A stretch of DNA of 64,000 bases from CAIVAT01 sp964455285 (GCA_964455285.1 CAYVVG010000001.1:62001-126000), one strand, 5' to 3'. Positions 36,552-45,505 are shown, counted from the first letter of the stretch. Notes: generated from the letters alone by a model not told the origin. Translations and numbers: made by a program.

Positions 36552-36590
36552 CCGCAAACATGCCTGCCTATTTGCATGGACGCAGAAAAA

Positions 36591-36634
36591 GTTAACCGCA
36601 GAGAACGCAGAGGAAGCGCTGAGGGCCGCTGAAA
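36591..36634 (+). repeat. CGCAGAG repeat, left end of the GxxExxY cassette
   Basis: A 44-base sequence starting GTTAACCGCAGAGAACGCAG; about three quarters of it matches the inverse of 37038-37081. Confidence 0.85.
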
Positions 36635-36650
36635 GAACTTACCGATTTAA

Positions 36651-37028
36651 ATGACAGAAAATCAGATTACCGAGGCAATCATTGGGGGTGCAATCAAGGT
36701 GCATAAAAACCTGGGACCGGGATTATTGGAGTCTGCTTATGAAGAATGTTTGTCATACGAACTGAAGAAGGCCGGTATATTAACCGAAAGACAACGGGCA
36801 CTCCCGCTGGTTTACGAAGAAGTAAGACTCGATTGCGGATACCGCGTGGATATGATGATTGAGAATAAGGTAATTGTAGAAATCAAATCTGTTGATGCCC
36901 TTAATGATATACATCTTGCCCAGATTTTAACTTATCTGCGGCTGTCAGGTTGCAAGGTGGGCCTGTTAATAAATTTCAATGTCGTGAAACTAACCAACGG
37001 GATCAGACGTGTAGTGAACGATTTTTAG
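36651..37028 (+). CDS. GxxExxY family protein (PD-(D/E)XK nuclease-like)
   Basis: A 125-residue protein with the name-giving motif at residues 24-30 (GLLESAY) and a nuclease-like signature: Asp67 followed nine residues later by Glu77-Ile-Lys79 (VDMMIENKVIVEIKSV). The end LAQILTYLRLSGCKVGLLIN is typical of the family. The biochemical role is unknown; the fold suggests a DNA-acting PD-(D/E)XK relative. It is bracketed by inverted CGCAGAG repeats and has no functional tie to the sugar genes around it. Codon use is more AT-rich than the neighbours, which supports a foreign origin. Confidence 0.9.
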   Translation: MTENQITEAIIGGAIKVHKNLGPGLLESAYEECLSYELKKAGILTERQRALPLVYEEVRLDCGYRVDMMIENKVIVEIKSVDALNDIHLAQILTYLRLSGCKVGLLINFNVVKLTNGIRRVVNDF

Positions 37029-37037
37029 CCGGAATAT

Positions 37038-37081
37038 CTCTGCAGCCCTCTGCGCCTTCTCTGCGGCTCTCTGCGGTTAAA
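37038..37081 (-). repeat. CGCAGAG repeat, right end of the GxxExxY cassette
   Basis: Read on the minus strand it starts CTTTAACCGCAGAGAGCCGC, the inverted partner of 36591-36634. It starts 10 bases after the GxxExxY stop and ends 24 bases before the next ATG. Confidence 0.85.
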
Positions 37082-37105
37082 GATAGGCAACTAGAATTTG
37101 AAACA

Positions 37106-38962
37106 ATGAAGCAATTGAAATATCTTAGTCTGATTCTGTTCCTGTTTTCGGGAAATCTCTCAGCCCAGGATTCAACCCCAGACAGAGTTGAACCGCCTTT
37201 CTGGTGGACCGGGTTCAAACATCCTGAGCTGCAGCTGATGATCCATGGAAAGGAGATCGCATCGACCACGGTCACGGTGAATTACCCGGGCCTGACGCTG
37301 AAAAAGGTGCATAAAGTCTCCAATCCCAACTACCTGTTCCTCGACCTGGTGATGGCTCCCGGAATGAAGCCGGGAACGGCCGTCGTGCGTTTTACAGCCG
37401 GCAGAAAAGAGATCGCCCGGTATGACTATGTTTTTAAAGCCCGCAAACCCGGTTCCGCCGAAAGGAAGAGTTTTTCCTCACACGACGTGATCTACCTGGT
37501 GACTCCCGACCGGTTCTCGAACGGAGATACCACCAACGACAACATCGCCGGAATGGCGGAAAGGGCCAACCGCAGCAACAAGGACGGCCGTCACGGAGGC
37601 GACATCCGGGGCATCCTTGATCACCTCGACTATCTTTCCGACCTGGGCATCACCGCCTTGTGGATCAACCCGCTGCTGGTGAACGACCAGGCGAAGTATT
37701 CCTATCACGGCTATTCGATCACCGATTATTACCGCATGGATCCCCGCTTCGGGTCGAACGGCGATTATCTCCGCCTGGCCGAAGAACTTCACCGGCGCGG
37801 CATCAAGCTCATCATGGACATGGTATTCAACCATTGCGGCAGCGGTCATTGGTGGATGAAAGACCTTCCGTCGGACGACTGGATCAACCAGTGGCCCGAA
37901 TTCACGCGGACCAACTACCGGGCGAGTACATTCACCGACCCTTACGCCTCCCAGGCCGACAGCAATCTTTTTGTCAGGGGATGGTTCGACAACACCATGC
38001 CCGACCTGAACCAATCCAATCCATTCCTTAGCAACTACCTGATCCAGAACAGCATCTGGTGGATTGAATACGCGGGACTCGACGGCATTCGCCAGGACAC
38101 CCACCCCTACCCTTTCAAAGAGATGATGGCCGAATGGGGCAGGCGGTTGCAGAAAGAGTATCCCGGTTTTAATGTCGTCGGGGAATGCTGGCTCAACTAC
38201 CCGGCCTCGGTTGCGTACTGGCAGCAGGGAAAATGCAACAACGACGGGTACAACTCACACCTTCCGTCGGTGTTCGATTTCCCGCTGTACGACGCGCTGA
38301 ACGCCGCATTCCGCGAAAAAGAGGGGTGGAATTCCGGGATCGTCAGGCTTTATGACATCCTGGCGCAGGACTTCAACTACCCCCATCCCGGCAACATCGT
38401 GACTTTCGCCGACAACCACGACGTAAACCGCTACCTCGATTCGCAGGATGAGGATGTCCGACGGCTGAAGATGGCCATGGCCTTCGTGCTTACGACCCGC
38501 GGCATTCCACAGATCTATTATGGCACCGAGATCCTGATGACCCGGGGCCCTGACAAGGAGGGCGATGGCAACAAGCGCCGCGATTTTCCCGGGGGCTGGC
38601 CCGGCGACATCCGCAACGCCTTCACACCCGAAGGACGAACCCCGGCCGAGGCGGAGATGCATCACTTCCTGCGCACCCTGATCCGGTGGCGCACCGGAAA
38701 GGAGGTGATCCACACCGGTCAGGTACGCCACTTCATTCCATCCGACGGGATTTATACCTATTTTCGTTTCAACGAAAAAGAGACCGTCATGGTGGTGATG
38801 AACAACAACGAAACGGAAAAGACCATCGGGACTTCGCGGTATAACGAGTTCCTGAAAAAATTCACTTCGGGTTCGGAGGTCATCACCGGGAAACCCCTCA
38901 CCGACCTTTCGGGCCTAACGATACCGGGGAAAGGAGTGTTGATCGTGGAGTTAGGAAATTGA
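37106..38962 (+). CDS. Neopullulanase/cyclomaltodextrinase-like GH13 (SusA-like)
   Basis: A 618-residue periplasmic amylase with a signal peptide (MKQLKYLSLILFLFSGNLSAQ). Residues about 30-125 form the N-terminal cyclomaltodextrinase beta-sandwich. The GH13 barrel (about 130-530) has DMVFNHCG, nucleophile Asp in DGIRQDTHPY, acid/base Glu in VVGECWLN and Asp in FADNHDVNRY. A C-terminal beta domain follows. It should cut maltodextrins and pullulan after import through the outer membrane. The frame opens at 36950 inside the GxxExxY gene; the ATG at 37106 gives the signal peptide. The stop codon abuts a tandem repeat array. Confidence 0.93.
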   Translation: MKQLKYLSLILFLFSGNLSAQDSTPDRVEPPFWWTGFKHPELQLMIHGKEIASTTVTVNYPGLTLKKVHKVSNPNYLFLDLVMAPGMKPGTAVVRFTAGRKEIARYDYVFKARKPGSAERKSFSSHDVIYLVTPDRFSNGDTTNDNIAGMAERANRSNKDGRHGGDIRGILDHLDYLSDLGITALWINPLLVNDQAKYSYHGYSITDYYRMDPRFGSNGDYLRLAEELHRRGIKLIMDMVFNHCGSGHWWMKDLPSDDWINQWPEFTRTNYRASTFTDPYASQADSNLFVRGWFDNTMPDLNQSNPFLSNYLIQNSIWWIEYAGLDGIRQDTHPYPFKEMMAEWGRRLQKEYPGFNVVGECWLNYPASVAYWQQGKCNNDGYNSHLPSVFDFPLYDALNAAFREKEGWNSGIVRLYDILAQDFNYPHPGNIVTFADNHDVNRYLDSQDEDVRRLKMAMAFVLTTRGIPQIYYGTEILMTRGPDKEGDGNKRRDFPGGWPGDIRNAFTPEGRTPAEAEMHHFLRTLIRWRTGKEVIHTGQVRHFIPSDGIYTYFRFNEKETVMVVMNNNETEKTIGTSRYNEFLKKFTSGSEVITGKPLTDLSGLTIPGKGVLIVELGN

Positions 38963-39031
38963 GTGACAAAGTAACAAAGTGACAAAGTAACAAAGTAACA
39001 GAGTAACAAAGTAACAGAGTAACAGAGTAAC
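38961..39031. repeat. 8-bp tandem repeat array (AAAGTAAC/AGAGTAAC)
   Basis: About nine 8-base units of form RARGTRAC start at the stop codon of the SusA-like gene. The same unit recurs at 41529-41580. Confidence 0.9.
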
Positions 39032-39041
39032 TGTTCACTAA

Positions 39042-39090
39042 ATCGTAGATCGTACATCGTACATCGTACATCGTACATCGTACATCGTAA
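39042..39090. repeat. 7-bp tandem repeat array (ATCGTAC x7)
   Basis: Seven units: ATCGTAG, five perfect ATCGTAC and ATCGTAA, 49 bases in all, ending 10 bases before the ATG of the second MFS gene. It occupies the place where a promoter would be expected. Confidence 0.92.
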
Positions 39091-39100
39091 ATCCCTTATT

Positions 39101-40375
39101 ATGTTAGCCATTCAAAAACGTCTCAGCAACATTTTCTACGTCATCCTGGGATTGCCCAGCACGGCCATGGGTTTCGCTTTATCGATCCAGATCGCGGTGT
39201 TGAGCTGGATCCTCCGGACCCGGTACAACCTTGAGATCGACCAGATCGGAATTGTATGGGCGGCCGGACCCATCGCCGGCATCCTGGGTCAGCCGATCAT
39301 CGGGCTGATCAGCGACAAAGTATGGTTCTGGGGAGGCCGTCGAAGGCCTTTCATCATCATCGGCGGGATCCTCGCAGCACTCATGATCTTTGCGTTGCCG
39401 AACATCGACCGAATCGCCGGCTTTTTCGGGATCGCCAGCATCATGGCGGTGGCGGTGACGATTGCGCTGACCCTCGACCTGTCGATCAACATCAGTTTCA
39501 ATCCCACCCGGTCGATCATCGCCGATGTGACTCCCGACGGACAGCCGCGCACCAAGGGCTACACCTGGATGCAGTCGATCTCCAACCTGTTCGGAAGCGG
39601 GGCTTACCTGATGGGGGCCCTGATCGGGAACTACTTCCTGATCTACGCCGGGGTGATCATCGTTCTGGTTTTCTCTCTTGCCCCGCTGCTGATGATCGAA
39701 GAGCCCAGGGAACTGAAACCGGCCCCGGACAGCAAGGAAGAGAACAAGTCCCCGGCGGAAGTAAAAAAAACCGAATGGATCGAACTCTTCAAGCTCTATT
39801 TTGCCCATGGTTTTTCCTGGCTGGGGATCCAGACTATGTTCGTTTACATGTTTGCCTTCCTTGAACAGCGGCTGCCGGCGGCGGCCGGGATGGCGGCCGA
39901 TGCATGGAACCTGAAACTGGGTCAGATGATCGGATGGTCGTTCTTTATCCTTAACGCGGTCGGTGCCATCTGGCCGGCGTTCATGCTCGAACCGATGGCC
40001 AAGCGGATCGGGCGCGTCAAAACCCATGCCCTGATGGTCGGGATCATGGCGCTGGGCTATTTCGGCATCGTAACCATGGCCAACAGCACGGTGACCCTTT
40101 ACTCCATGATGTGCATCCTGACCTTCGGATGGGCCGCGGTGGTCAGCCTCCCCTTCGCCATCATGTCGGAGAAAGTTGACAAGAGCCGCATGGGATTTTT
40201 CATGGGGATCTTCAACCTTTCGGTCGTGCTTCCTCAATTGGTTGCCAGCTCCATCCTGGGCACCGTGATCCGCCACGCCGACGATAAAAGCATCGTATTT
40301 CTGATCAGCGGGATCTCGCTGGCTGTCTCAGCAGTTCTATGGCTGTTCGTAAGGGAGAAGAGGAAGGCGGATTAG
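39101..40375 (+). CDS. MFS sugar transporter, SLC45 type (second copy)
   Basis: A 424-residue, 12-helix carrier related to the one at 33606. Shared marks are GLISDKVWFWGGRRRPF after helix 2 and NPTRSIIADVTPDGQPRTKG. The central loop is charged (PDSKEENKSPAEVKK). Probably imports maltose, maltodextrin or sucrose with protons. The esterase gene begins nine bases after its stop, so the pair is likely co-transcribed. 8-bp repeat arrays lie on both sides of the pair. Confidence 0.88.
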   Translation: MLAIQKRLSNIFYVILGLPSTAMGFALSIQIAVLSWILRTRYNLEIDQIGIVWAAGPIAGILGQPIIGLISDKVWFWGGRRRPFIIIGGILAALMIFALPNIDRIAGFFGIASIMAVAVTIALTLDLSINISFNPTRSIIADVTPDGQPRTKGYTWMQSISNLFGSGAYLMGALIGNYFLIYAGVIIVLVFSLAPLLMIEEPRELKPAPDSKEENKSPAEVKKTEWIELFKLYFAHGFSWLGIQTMFVYMFAFLEQRLPAAAGMAADAWNLKLGQMIGWSFFILNAVGAIWPAFMLEPMAKRIGRVKTHALMVGIMALGYFGIVTMANSTVTLYSMMCILTFGWAAVVSLPFAIMSEKVDKSRMGFFMGIFNLSVVLPQLVASSILGTVIRHADDKSIVFLISGISLAVSAVLWLFVREKRKAD

Positions 40376-40383
40376 AATATCTT

Positions 40384-41541
40384 ATGAAAACCGCATTCAT
40401 CGTCCTTGCCTCTATTGCCTGGGCCCTGCCGGGATGGACCCAGGATTTCGGCAACTTCCTGCGTGAAACGGAAAGGTTGCCTGTTGACCGGCGCCAGTCG
40501 GCGGCCGACGCTTACCTGAGATCGCAGAAATCGTTTCCCATCCTCGAGAACGATACCACGGTGCACTTCCTTTTTTCGGGCGATGCCCGGCAGGTCAATC
40601 TGGCCGGCGACATGACCGGCTGGCAACCCGGCCCGCTGTTCCGAAGACTGGACGGCACTACGCTGTACTACCTTACCAGACACTTTGAACCGGACGCCCG
40701 GCTGGATTACAAGTTCGTGACCGACAGCACACGCTGGATCCTGGACCCGCTCAACCCCGATACCTGCATGAGCGGATTTGGCCCCAATTCCCAGTTCAGG
40801 ATGCCGAAAAACGTCATGCCGCCGGAAACAGTATTCCACCCTGAAATTCAGCATGGTACCCTGACCGACATCATGTTCCGCTCGAAAGCGCTGGGAAATG
40901 ACCGCAGGATAAGGGTTTACCTCCCGGCAGGTTTTTCAGCCGAAACAACAGGCTATCCCGTCATCCTGTTCCACGACGGCCTTGAATTCATCGATCTTGG
41001 CAAGGCCGACCGGGTGCTTGACTACCTCATCGCAAATCATACGATTGTGCCTGTGGTCGCAGTGTTCGTGCAACCCATTGACCGGGACGAGGAATATTCC
41101 GGGCAGAAGAAAGAACGTTACACCCGGTTCATCGTGGATGAATTGATGCCTGCCTTGGAAAAGCGGTACCGGGTCAGTACCGACCCATCGAAACGGGCCA
41201 TGGCGGGAATCTCAAACGGAGGCAACATCGCACTCTATATCGGGATCAACCACCCCGGGCAGTTCGGCAAGATATCGGCCCAGTCGAGCAACGTAATCCA
41301 TGAGATCTTAAAACGGTTCAAAAAAAGAGACCGGCAGAACCTGCTGATCTATACCGACATCGGTAAATACGATATCGACATCCTGGTCTCCATGGCCTTT
41401 GACCTGAAAGGCATCCTTCAGGAGAAAGGCTATCAGCACCTTTTCCACGTATGGAATGAAGGGCACAGCTGGTGCAGTTGGAAAGAGCATCTGAAGGAGC
41501 CGCTGGTGTGGTTTCTGGGAGGCAATAAGGTGACAGAGTAA
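40384..41541 (+). CDS. Periplasmic esterase with N-terminal glycogen-binding-like domain
   Basis: A 385-residue protein with a signal peptide (MKTAFIVLASIAWALPGWTQ). A CBM48/E-set-like domain lies at about 50-130 (VNLAGDMTGWQPG). The alpha/beta-hydrolase of the Fes/esterase D type (PF00756-like) covers about 145-380: Ser in MAGISNGGN, a likely Asp in YTDIGKYDID and His in WNEGHSWCSW. Such proteins often travel with amylase genes; they may remove acyl groups from glucans, but the substrate is unproven. The ATG at 40384 is chosen for the signal peptide. Its last codons and stop (NKVTE) are made by an 8-bp repeat. Confidence 0.85.
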   Translation: MKTAFIVLASIAWALPGWTQDFGNFLRETERLPVDRRQSAADAYLRSQKSFPILENDTTVHFLFSGDARQVNLAGDMTGWQPGPLFRRLDGTTLYYLTRHFEPDARLDYKFVTDSTRWILDPLNPDTCMSGFGPNSQFRMPKNVMPPETVFHPEIQHGTLTDIMFRSKALGNDRRIRVYLPAGFSAETTGYPVILFHDGLEFIDLGKADRVLDYLIANHTIVPVVAVFVQPIDRDEEYSGQKKERYTRFIVDELMPALEKRYRVSTDPSKRAMAGISNGGNIALYIGINHPGQFGKISAQSSNVIHEILKRFKKRDRQNLLIYTDIGKYDIDILVSMAFDLKGILQEKGYQHLFHVWNEGHSWCSWKEHLKEPLVWFLGGNKVTE

Positions 41542-41580
41542 CAGAGTAACAAAGTGACAGAGCAACAGAGTGACAGAGTG
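41529..41580. repeat. 8-bp tandem repeat array (AGAGTAAC type), second copy
   Basis: Six to seven units of the same 8-base motif as at 38961-39031, overlapping the last codons and stop of the esterase. With the first array it flanks the transporter-esterase pair. Confidence 0.88.
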
Positions 41581-41629
41581 GGACGGGTTTTGGGATTGGG
41601 AACGGATCGCAACTTTAATCTTTAAAATA

Positions 41630-44020
41630 ATGAATAAGAGTATTTTATCGTATTTATTCGGGGGTATGATCATCCTCGTGGCAGGGTGCAGGTCAAACGA
41701 CGATGTACCGGTGGCAAAGGATCCCCAGATGCTGAAGCTGGCGGCGCCGGTAGTGATCAACCTGGATTCGACCGCGATCCGGCTTTCGGATTACCTGCTC
41801 CGACCGAATGAGATCGACAGTTTCGGTCTTTGTCCCGATCTGAGGGCAGAGATCACACCCGATTCGATGCTGATGGTCATCAGGCCTGTAAGCCAGGACT
41901 TTCCGAAACTTTCCGAACTGAAGATCTGGTCAAAGGGATATCCTTATTCCCTTCTGCTGGAAAGGACTACGCGGATCGGGTACCGCTTCACCTTCGATCC
42001 CGGCAATAAAAAGTACCGCCGGGTGCAGATCAAGGGGCAGATGAACGAATGGAACGCTGCGGCCGGTTACCTGTTCGAACGCGAAGGAAAGTGGCACATC
42101 GATTTTCATCTCTTCCCGGGAAAGTACCCGTACAAGCTGATCCTCGACGGAAGGGAGGTGAGCGATCCCGCCAACCCCGACTCGATGCCCAACGGGCTTG
42201 GCGGCTTCAACTCGCTCCTGACCCTGGGGAACCTCAGCTCCCCGAACCTTCCCGCCCTGTTCACCGATAAGACGGAGGGTCACAGGGTGACTGTCGGAGT
42301 GAAAAACAAGATTGACACCGCGTTTGTATTCTGGCAGAATTACCTGCTTGACGGAAAATTCTGGAAACGCGACAGTTCAGGCATCCGGATCGACATTCCC
42401 CGCAAAGCCCGCTCCTTCGACCGCAGTTACCTCCGGGTTTTCGCCTTCAATAAAACCGGGCTTTCAAACCAGGTACTCATCCCGCTGGAGGATGGCAAGG
42501 TTCTGTCTGACCCGACCCGGCTGACCCGGAACGACCGCGAAGCGATGATCCTCTATTTCCTGATGGTGGACCGGTTCCGCAACGGTAAAACGGATAACGA
42601 CCGGAAGCTCGAAGACCCCGAGATCGACCCAAAAGTGAATTACATGGGCGGCGACCTGGCCGGTGTCACCAAAGCCATCCAGGAAGGGTACTTCACCAAC
42701 CTGGGAGTCAACACGATCTGGATTTCGCCCATCACCCAGAACCCGCTCGGAGGCTATACCGAGTACCCCGCCCCCCACCGGAAGTTTTCGGGGTACCACG
42801 GTTACTGGCCGATCACGCTTTCGACCGTGGATTCGCGCTTCGGCACCCCCGGTGATCTGAAGGGACTGGTCAACGAGGCGCACGACAAAAACATGAATGT
42901 CCTCCTCGACTTTGTCTCCCATCACGTTCACCAGGAGTATCCCCTCCTGAAGCAGCATCCCGACTGGATCACGCCGATCGATCTGCCCGGGAAGCGAAAG
43001 AATCTGCGACTGTGGGATGAGCAGCGGCTGACCACCTGGTTCGACATCTTCCTTCCCACCTTCGACCTGACCAAACCCGAGGTTGCAGAACTGGTCTCCG
43101 ATTCTGCCGCTTTCTGGATCAAAGAGTACAAACTTGACGGCTTCCGTCACGACGCAGCCAAGCACGTACCCGAAAACTATTGGCGAACCCTCACCGGAAA
43201 ACTCACCGCCGGTGTGGTCATCCCCGAGGACCGTCCTGTATTCCAGATCGGCGAAACGTTCGGCAGCCGCGACCTGATCGGCAGCTATGTCAACCCGGGC
43301 ATGCTCGACGCCCAGTTCGAGTTCAACCTGTACTGGGATGCAAAATCTGCCTTTGCCACCGACAATTTCTCGTTCCGTGACCTGAACTACTCCCTCCAGC
43401 AATCGTTCAGCTATTACGGCGAGCATAACCTGATGGGCAACATAACCGGGAACCAGGACATGACCCGGTTCATTTCTTATGCCGGCGGGGCAATGACTTT
43501 TACCGAGGACGACCATGAAGCCGGCTGGAAGCGGAAGATTGAGGTCATCGACACCAACGGATACCGCCGCCTGGCCATGCTGCAGGCATTCAACATGACC
43601 ATCCCGGGGATCCCGGTCATCTACTATGGCGATGAATTCGGCATGGCAGGCGCCAACGATCCCGACAACCGGCGGATGATGAAGTTCGACAGCCTGAGCC
43701 GGCACGAGAGTCGCCTGAAGGAGATCACTGCTACCCTGGCCCGCCTGCGGGGATCCGAGCTGGCCCTTACGTATGGTGATTTCACTGCCCTGAAGGTCAC
43801 CGACAAGGTGTTCGTGTACCTGCGCTCCTATTTCGACCGCGCGGTGGTGGTCATCTTCAACAAAGACAGGTCCTCCAGGAAGATCGAATTCACCCTCCCC
43901 GACCGGTATGCCGCCACATCCCTGAAGGCCCTGTTCGGCACCGCTTTTTCCTGTTCTGAAGGGCAGGCAACGCTGGACCTGCCGGGTCACTCGTTCGAGA
44001 TCCTTGTCAATCAGAAGTAA
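41630..44020 (+). CDS. GH13 alpha-amylase-family lipoprotein with E-set/CBM48-like domains
   Basis: A 796-residue lipoprotein; the signal segment MIILVAGCRSNDD has a lipobox followed by an S-N-D-D stretch, which in Bacteroidota may act as a surface export signal. Two beta-sandwich regions precede the barrel (QIKGQMNEWN at about 135 is CBM48-like). The GH13 domain (about 310-700) has LDFVSHHVH, Asp in GFRHDAAKHV, Glu in QIGETFGS and a last Asp in GNQDMTRF, where the usual His of NHD is Gln. It probably acts on starch at the cell surface. The ATG at 41630 is chosen for the lipoprotein signal. The next GH13 gene starts 15 bases after it. Confidence 0.9.
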   Translation: MNKSILSYLFGGMIILVAGCRSNDDVPVAKDPQMLKLAAPVVINLDSTAIRLSDYLLRPNEIDSFGLCPDLRAEITPDSMLMVIRPVSQDFPKLSELKIWSKGYPYSLLLERTTRIGYRFTFDPGNKKYRRVQIKGQMNEWNAAAGYLFEREGKWHIDFHLFPGKYPYKLILDGREVSDPANPDSMPNGLGGFNSLLTLGNLSSPNLPALFTDKTEGHRVTVGVKNKIDTAFVFWQNYLLDGKFWKRDSSGIRIDIPRKARSFDRSYLRVFAFNKTGLSNQVLIPLEDGKVLSDPTRLTRNDREAMILYFLMVDRFRNGKTDNDRKLEDPEIDPKVNYMGGDLAGVTKAIQEGYFTNLGVNTIWISPITQNPLGGYTEYPAPHRKFSGYHGYWPITLSTVDSRFGTPGDLKGLVNEAHDKNMNVLLDFVSHHVHQEYPLLKQHPDWITPIDLPGKRKNLRLWDEQRLTTWFDIFLPTFDLTKPEVAELVSDSAAFWIKEYKLDGFRHDAAKHVPENYWRTLTGKLTAGVVIPEDRPVFQIGETFGSRDLIGSYVNPGMLDAQFEFNLYWDAKSAFATDNFSFRDLNYSLQQSFSYYGEHNLMGNITGNQDMTRFISYAGGAMTFTEDDHEAGWKRKIEVIDTNGYRRLAMLQAFNMTIPGIPVIYYGDEFGMAGANDPDNRRMMKFDSLSRHESRLKEITATLARLRGSELALTYGDFTALKVTDKVFVYLRSYFDRAVVVIFNKDRSSRKIEFTLPDRYAATSLKALFGTAFSCSEGQATLDLPGHSFEILVNQK

Positions 44021-44035
44021 CCAAAATCCCAGATC

Positions 44036-45397
44036 ATGAGAACTGTCATTATCTCTGTCGCGGCTGTCTTACTCCTGTCAACAGCCTGTCACCGGCCCGA
44101 TGCCGAAAAAAGATCTGATCCGCGCGAACATGTTGCCTGGAGCCGGAATGCCACGATCTATGAAGTGAACGTAAGACAGTTCACCCCCGAAGGAACGTTC
44201 AGCGCCCTCGAGCGGGAGTTGCCGCGGCTGCAGCGGATGGGAGTGGATATCCTGTGGCTGATGCCCATCCACCCCATCGGAGAGAAAAACCGCAAAGGCT
44301 CACTGGGGAGTTATTACGCGGTAAGAGATTACCTTGATGTAAACCCCGAATTCGGAAACCGCAACGACTTCGTCAAACTGGTAAAACAGGCGCACGAACT
44401 GGGCATGAAGGTGATCATCGACTGGGTTGCCAACCATACTTCGTGGGATAACAAGCTGATCGACAAACATCCTGAGTGGTACGAGCACGATTCGGTCAGC
44501 GGAAAGATCATCGCGCCCGTTGCAGACTGGACGGATGTCGCGTCGCTCGATTACAGCCGGCAGGAGTTGTGGGAATACATGACCGACGCGATGATCTACT
44601 GGATCAGGGAGGCCGACATCGACGGTTACCGTTGCGACGTTGCCGGCATGATGCCGGTCGCCTTCTGGAACCAGGCCATCCCGAAGCTGAAGGAGATCAA
44701 GCCGGTTTTCATGCTTGCGGAGGCCGAAACCCCTGGCATCCACGATACGGGGTATTTTGATGCCACATACTCCTGGGAGGTCTTCCGGATGATGAACGAC
44801 ATAGCCCAAAAGAAAAAGAACGCCTTCAATCTGGATTCGCTGCTGGCGGCTGAGAAGAAAGCCTACCCGCCGGATGCATACCGGATGCGCTTCACCTCCA
44901 ACCATGACGAAAATACGTGGAACGGAACCGAATACGAACGAATGGGCGCCGGGGCCCGTACCTTCGCCGTATTCACCTTTACAATGCCCGGGATCCCGTT
45001 GGTTTACAGCGGGCAGGAAGCGGCGATGGATCGCCGTTTGCGGTTTTTCGACAAGGATACCATTCCCTGGGGAGCCTTTACCCTCGAGTCGTTCTACACG
45101 GCCCTGATGCAACTGAAAAAGAAGAACGACCTGGTCGCTTCGGGCGACAGCGGCGGCCGGTTCATCAAGGTGCCGAACAGCAACGAACGATCCGTTTATA
45201 CTTTTCTCCGGCAAAAGGAGAACCGGCGGCTGCTGGTCATCCTCAACTTCTCCGATTCCGATCAGCCGGTAACCCTGAAAGGAAGCGATATCGAGGGAAA
45301 ATACAAGGAACTTTTCACAGGGCAGGAAAAAGAATTCAAATCCGGCGAATACCTTTCCCTTACGCCATGGCAGTACCTGGTGTACGAATCGGAATAA
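44036..45397 (+). CDS. GH13 alpha-amylase lipoprotein
   Basis: A 453-residue enzyme with a lipobox (LLLSTACHRPD) and almost only the catalytic domain plus a short C-terminal beta domain. The GH13 residues are complete: DWVANHTS, nucleophile Asp in GYRCDVAGM, acid/base Glu in LAEAETPG and Asp in TSNHDENTW. It resembles small alpha-amylases that make maltose from maltodextrins. It is 15 bases after the previous GH13 gene and probably ends that transcript, as a terminator follows. Confidence 0.93.
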   Translation: MRTVIISVAAVLLLSTACHRPDAEKRSDPREHVAWSRNATIYEVNVRQFTPEGTFSALERELPRLQRMGVDILWLMPIHPIGEKNRKGSLGSYYAVRDYLDVNPEFGNRNDFVKLVKQAHELGMKVIIDWVANHTSWDNKLIDKHPEWYEHDSVSGKIIAPVADWTDVASLDYSRQELWEYMTDAMIYWIREADIDGYRCDVAGMMPVAFWNQAIPKLKEIKPVFMLAEAETPGIHDTGYFDATYSWEVFRMMNDIAQKKKNAFNLDSLLAAEKKAYPPDAYRMRFTSNHDENTWNGTEYERMGAGARTFAVFTFTMPGIPLVYSGQEAAMDRRLRFFDKDTIPWGAFTLESFYTALMQLKKKNDLVASGDSGGRFIKVPNSNERSVYTFLRQKENRRLLVILNFSDSDQPVTLKGSDIEGKYKELFTGQEKEFKSGEYLSLTPWQYLVYESE

Positions 45398-45398
45398 A

Positions 45399-45450
45399 CC
45401 TTATCCCCTGCACCCCTTCTCCCTGGTGAGAAGGGGACGGGGTTGAGGTC
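45399..45450. repeat. Palindromic intergenic repeat
   Basis: Contains the hairpin CCCCTTCTCCCTGGTGAGAA/GGGG just after the amylase stop. It looks related to the other CCCC-rich palindromes of the window (24164, 24755, 32590, 54611) but has its own sequence. Confidence 0.6.
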
Positions 45451-45452
45451 GT

Positions 45453-45491
45453 AAAAAAAAAGCTGCCTCCGTTTGGGGGCAGCTTTTTTTT
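45453..45491. terminator. Bidirectional Rho-independent terminator
   Basis: The stem AGCTGCCTCC-GTTT-GGGGGCAGCT is flanked by A runs on the left and T runs on the right, so it can stop transcripts from both the plus-strand amylase gene and the minus-strand susCDE operon, which converge here. Confidence 0.92.
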
Positions 45492-45505
45492 ATTGGTCAG
45501 AGATC

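Larger units (their letters stand above)
36591..37081. mobile_element. GxxExxY cassette bounded by inverted CGCAGAG repeats
   Basis: The left boundary starts GTTAACCGCAGAGAACGCAG and the right boundary ends CTCTGCGGTTAAAG, so the unit begins and ends with inverted copies of TTAACCGCAGAG. Inside is a single gene for a GxxExxY protein. The unit sits between malQ and a GH13 gene that otherwise would be neighbours. Mobility is inferred from structure only. Confidence 0.55.

Noticed and set aside
38758..39111. Minus-strand Cys/Tyr/Leu-rich frame over the repeat arrays
   Set aside because: It is only the reading of the 8-bp and 7-bp repeats plus antisense of the amylase end.
42464..43990. 508-residue minus-strand frame opposite the GH13 lipoprotein
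   Set aside because: It is antisense to an intact GH13 domain; no signal peptide or domain text.
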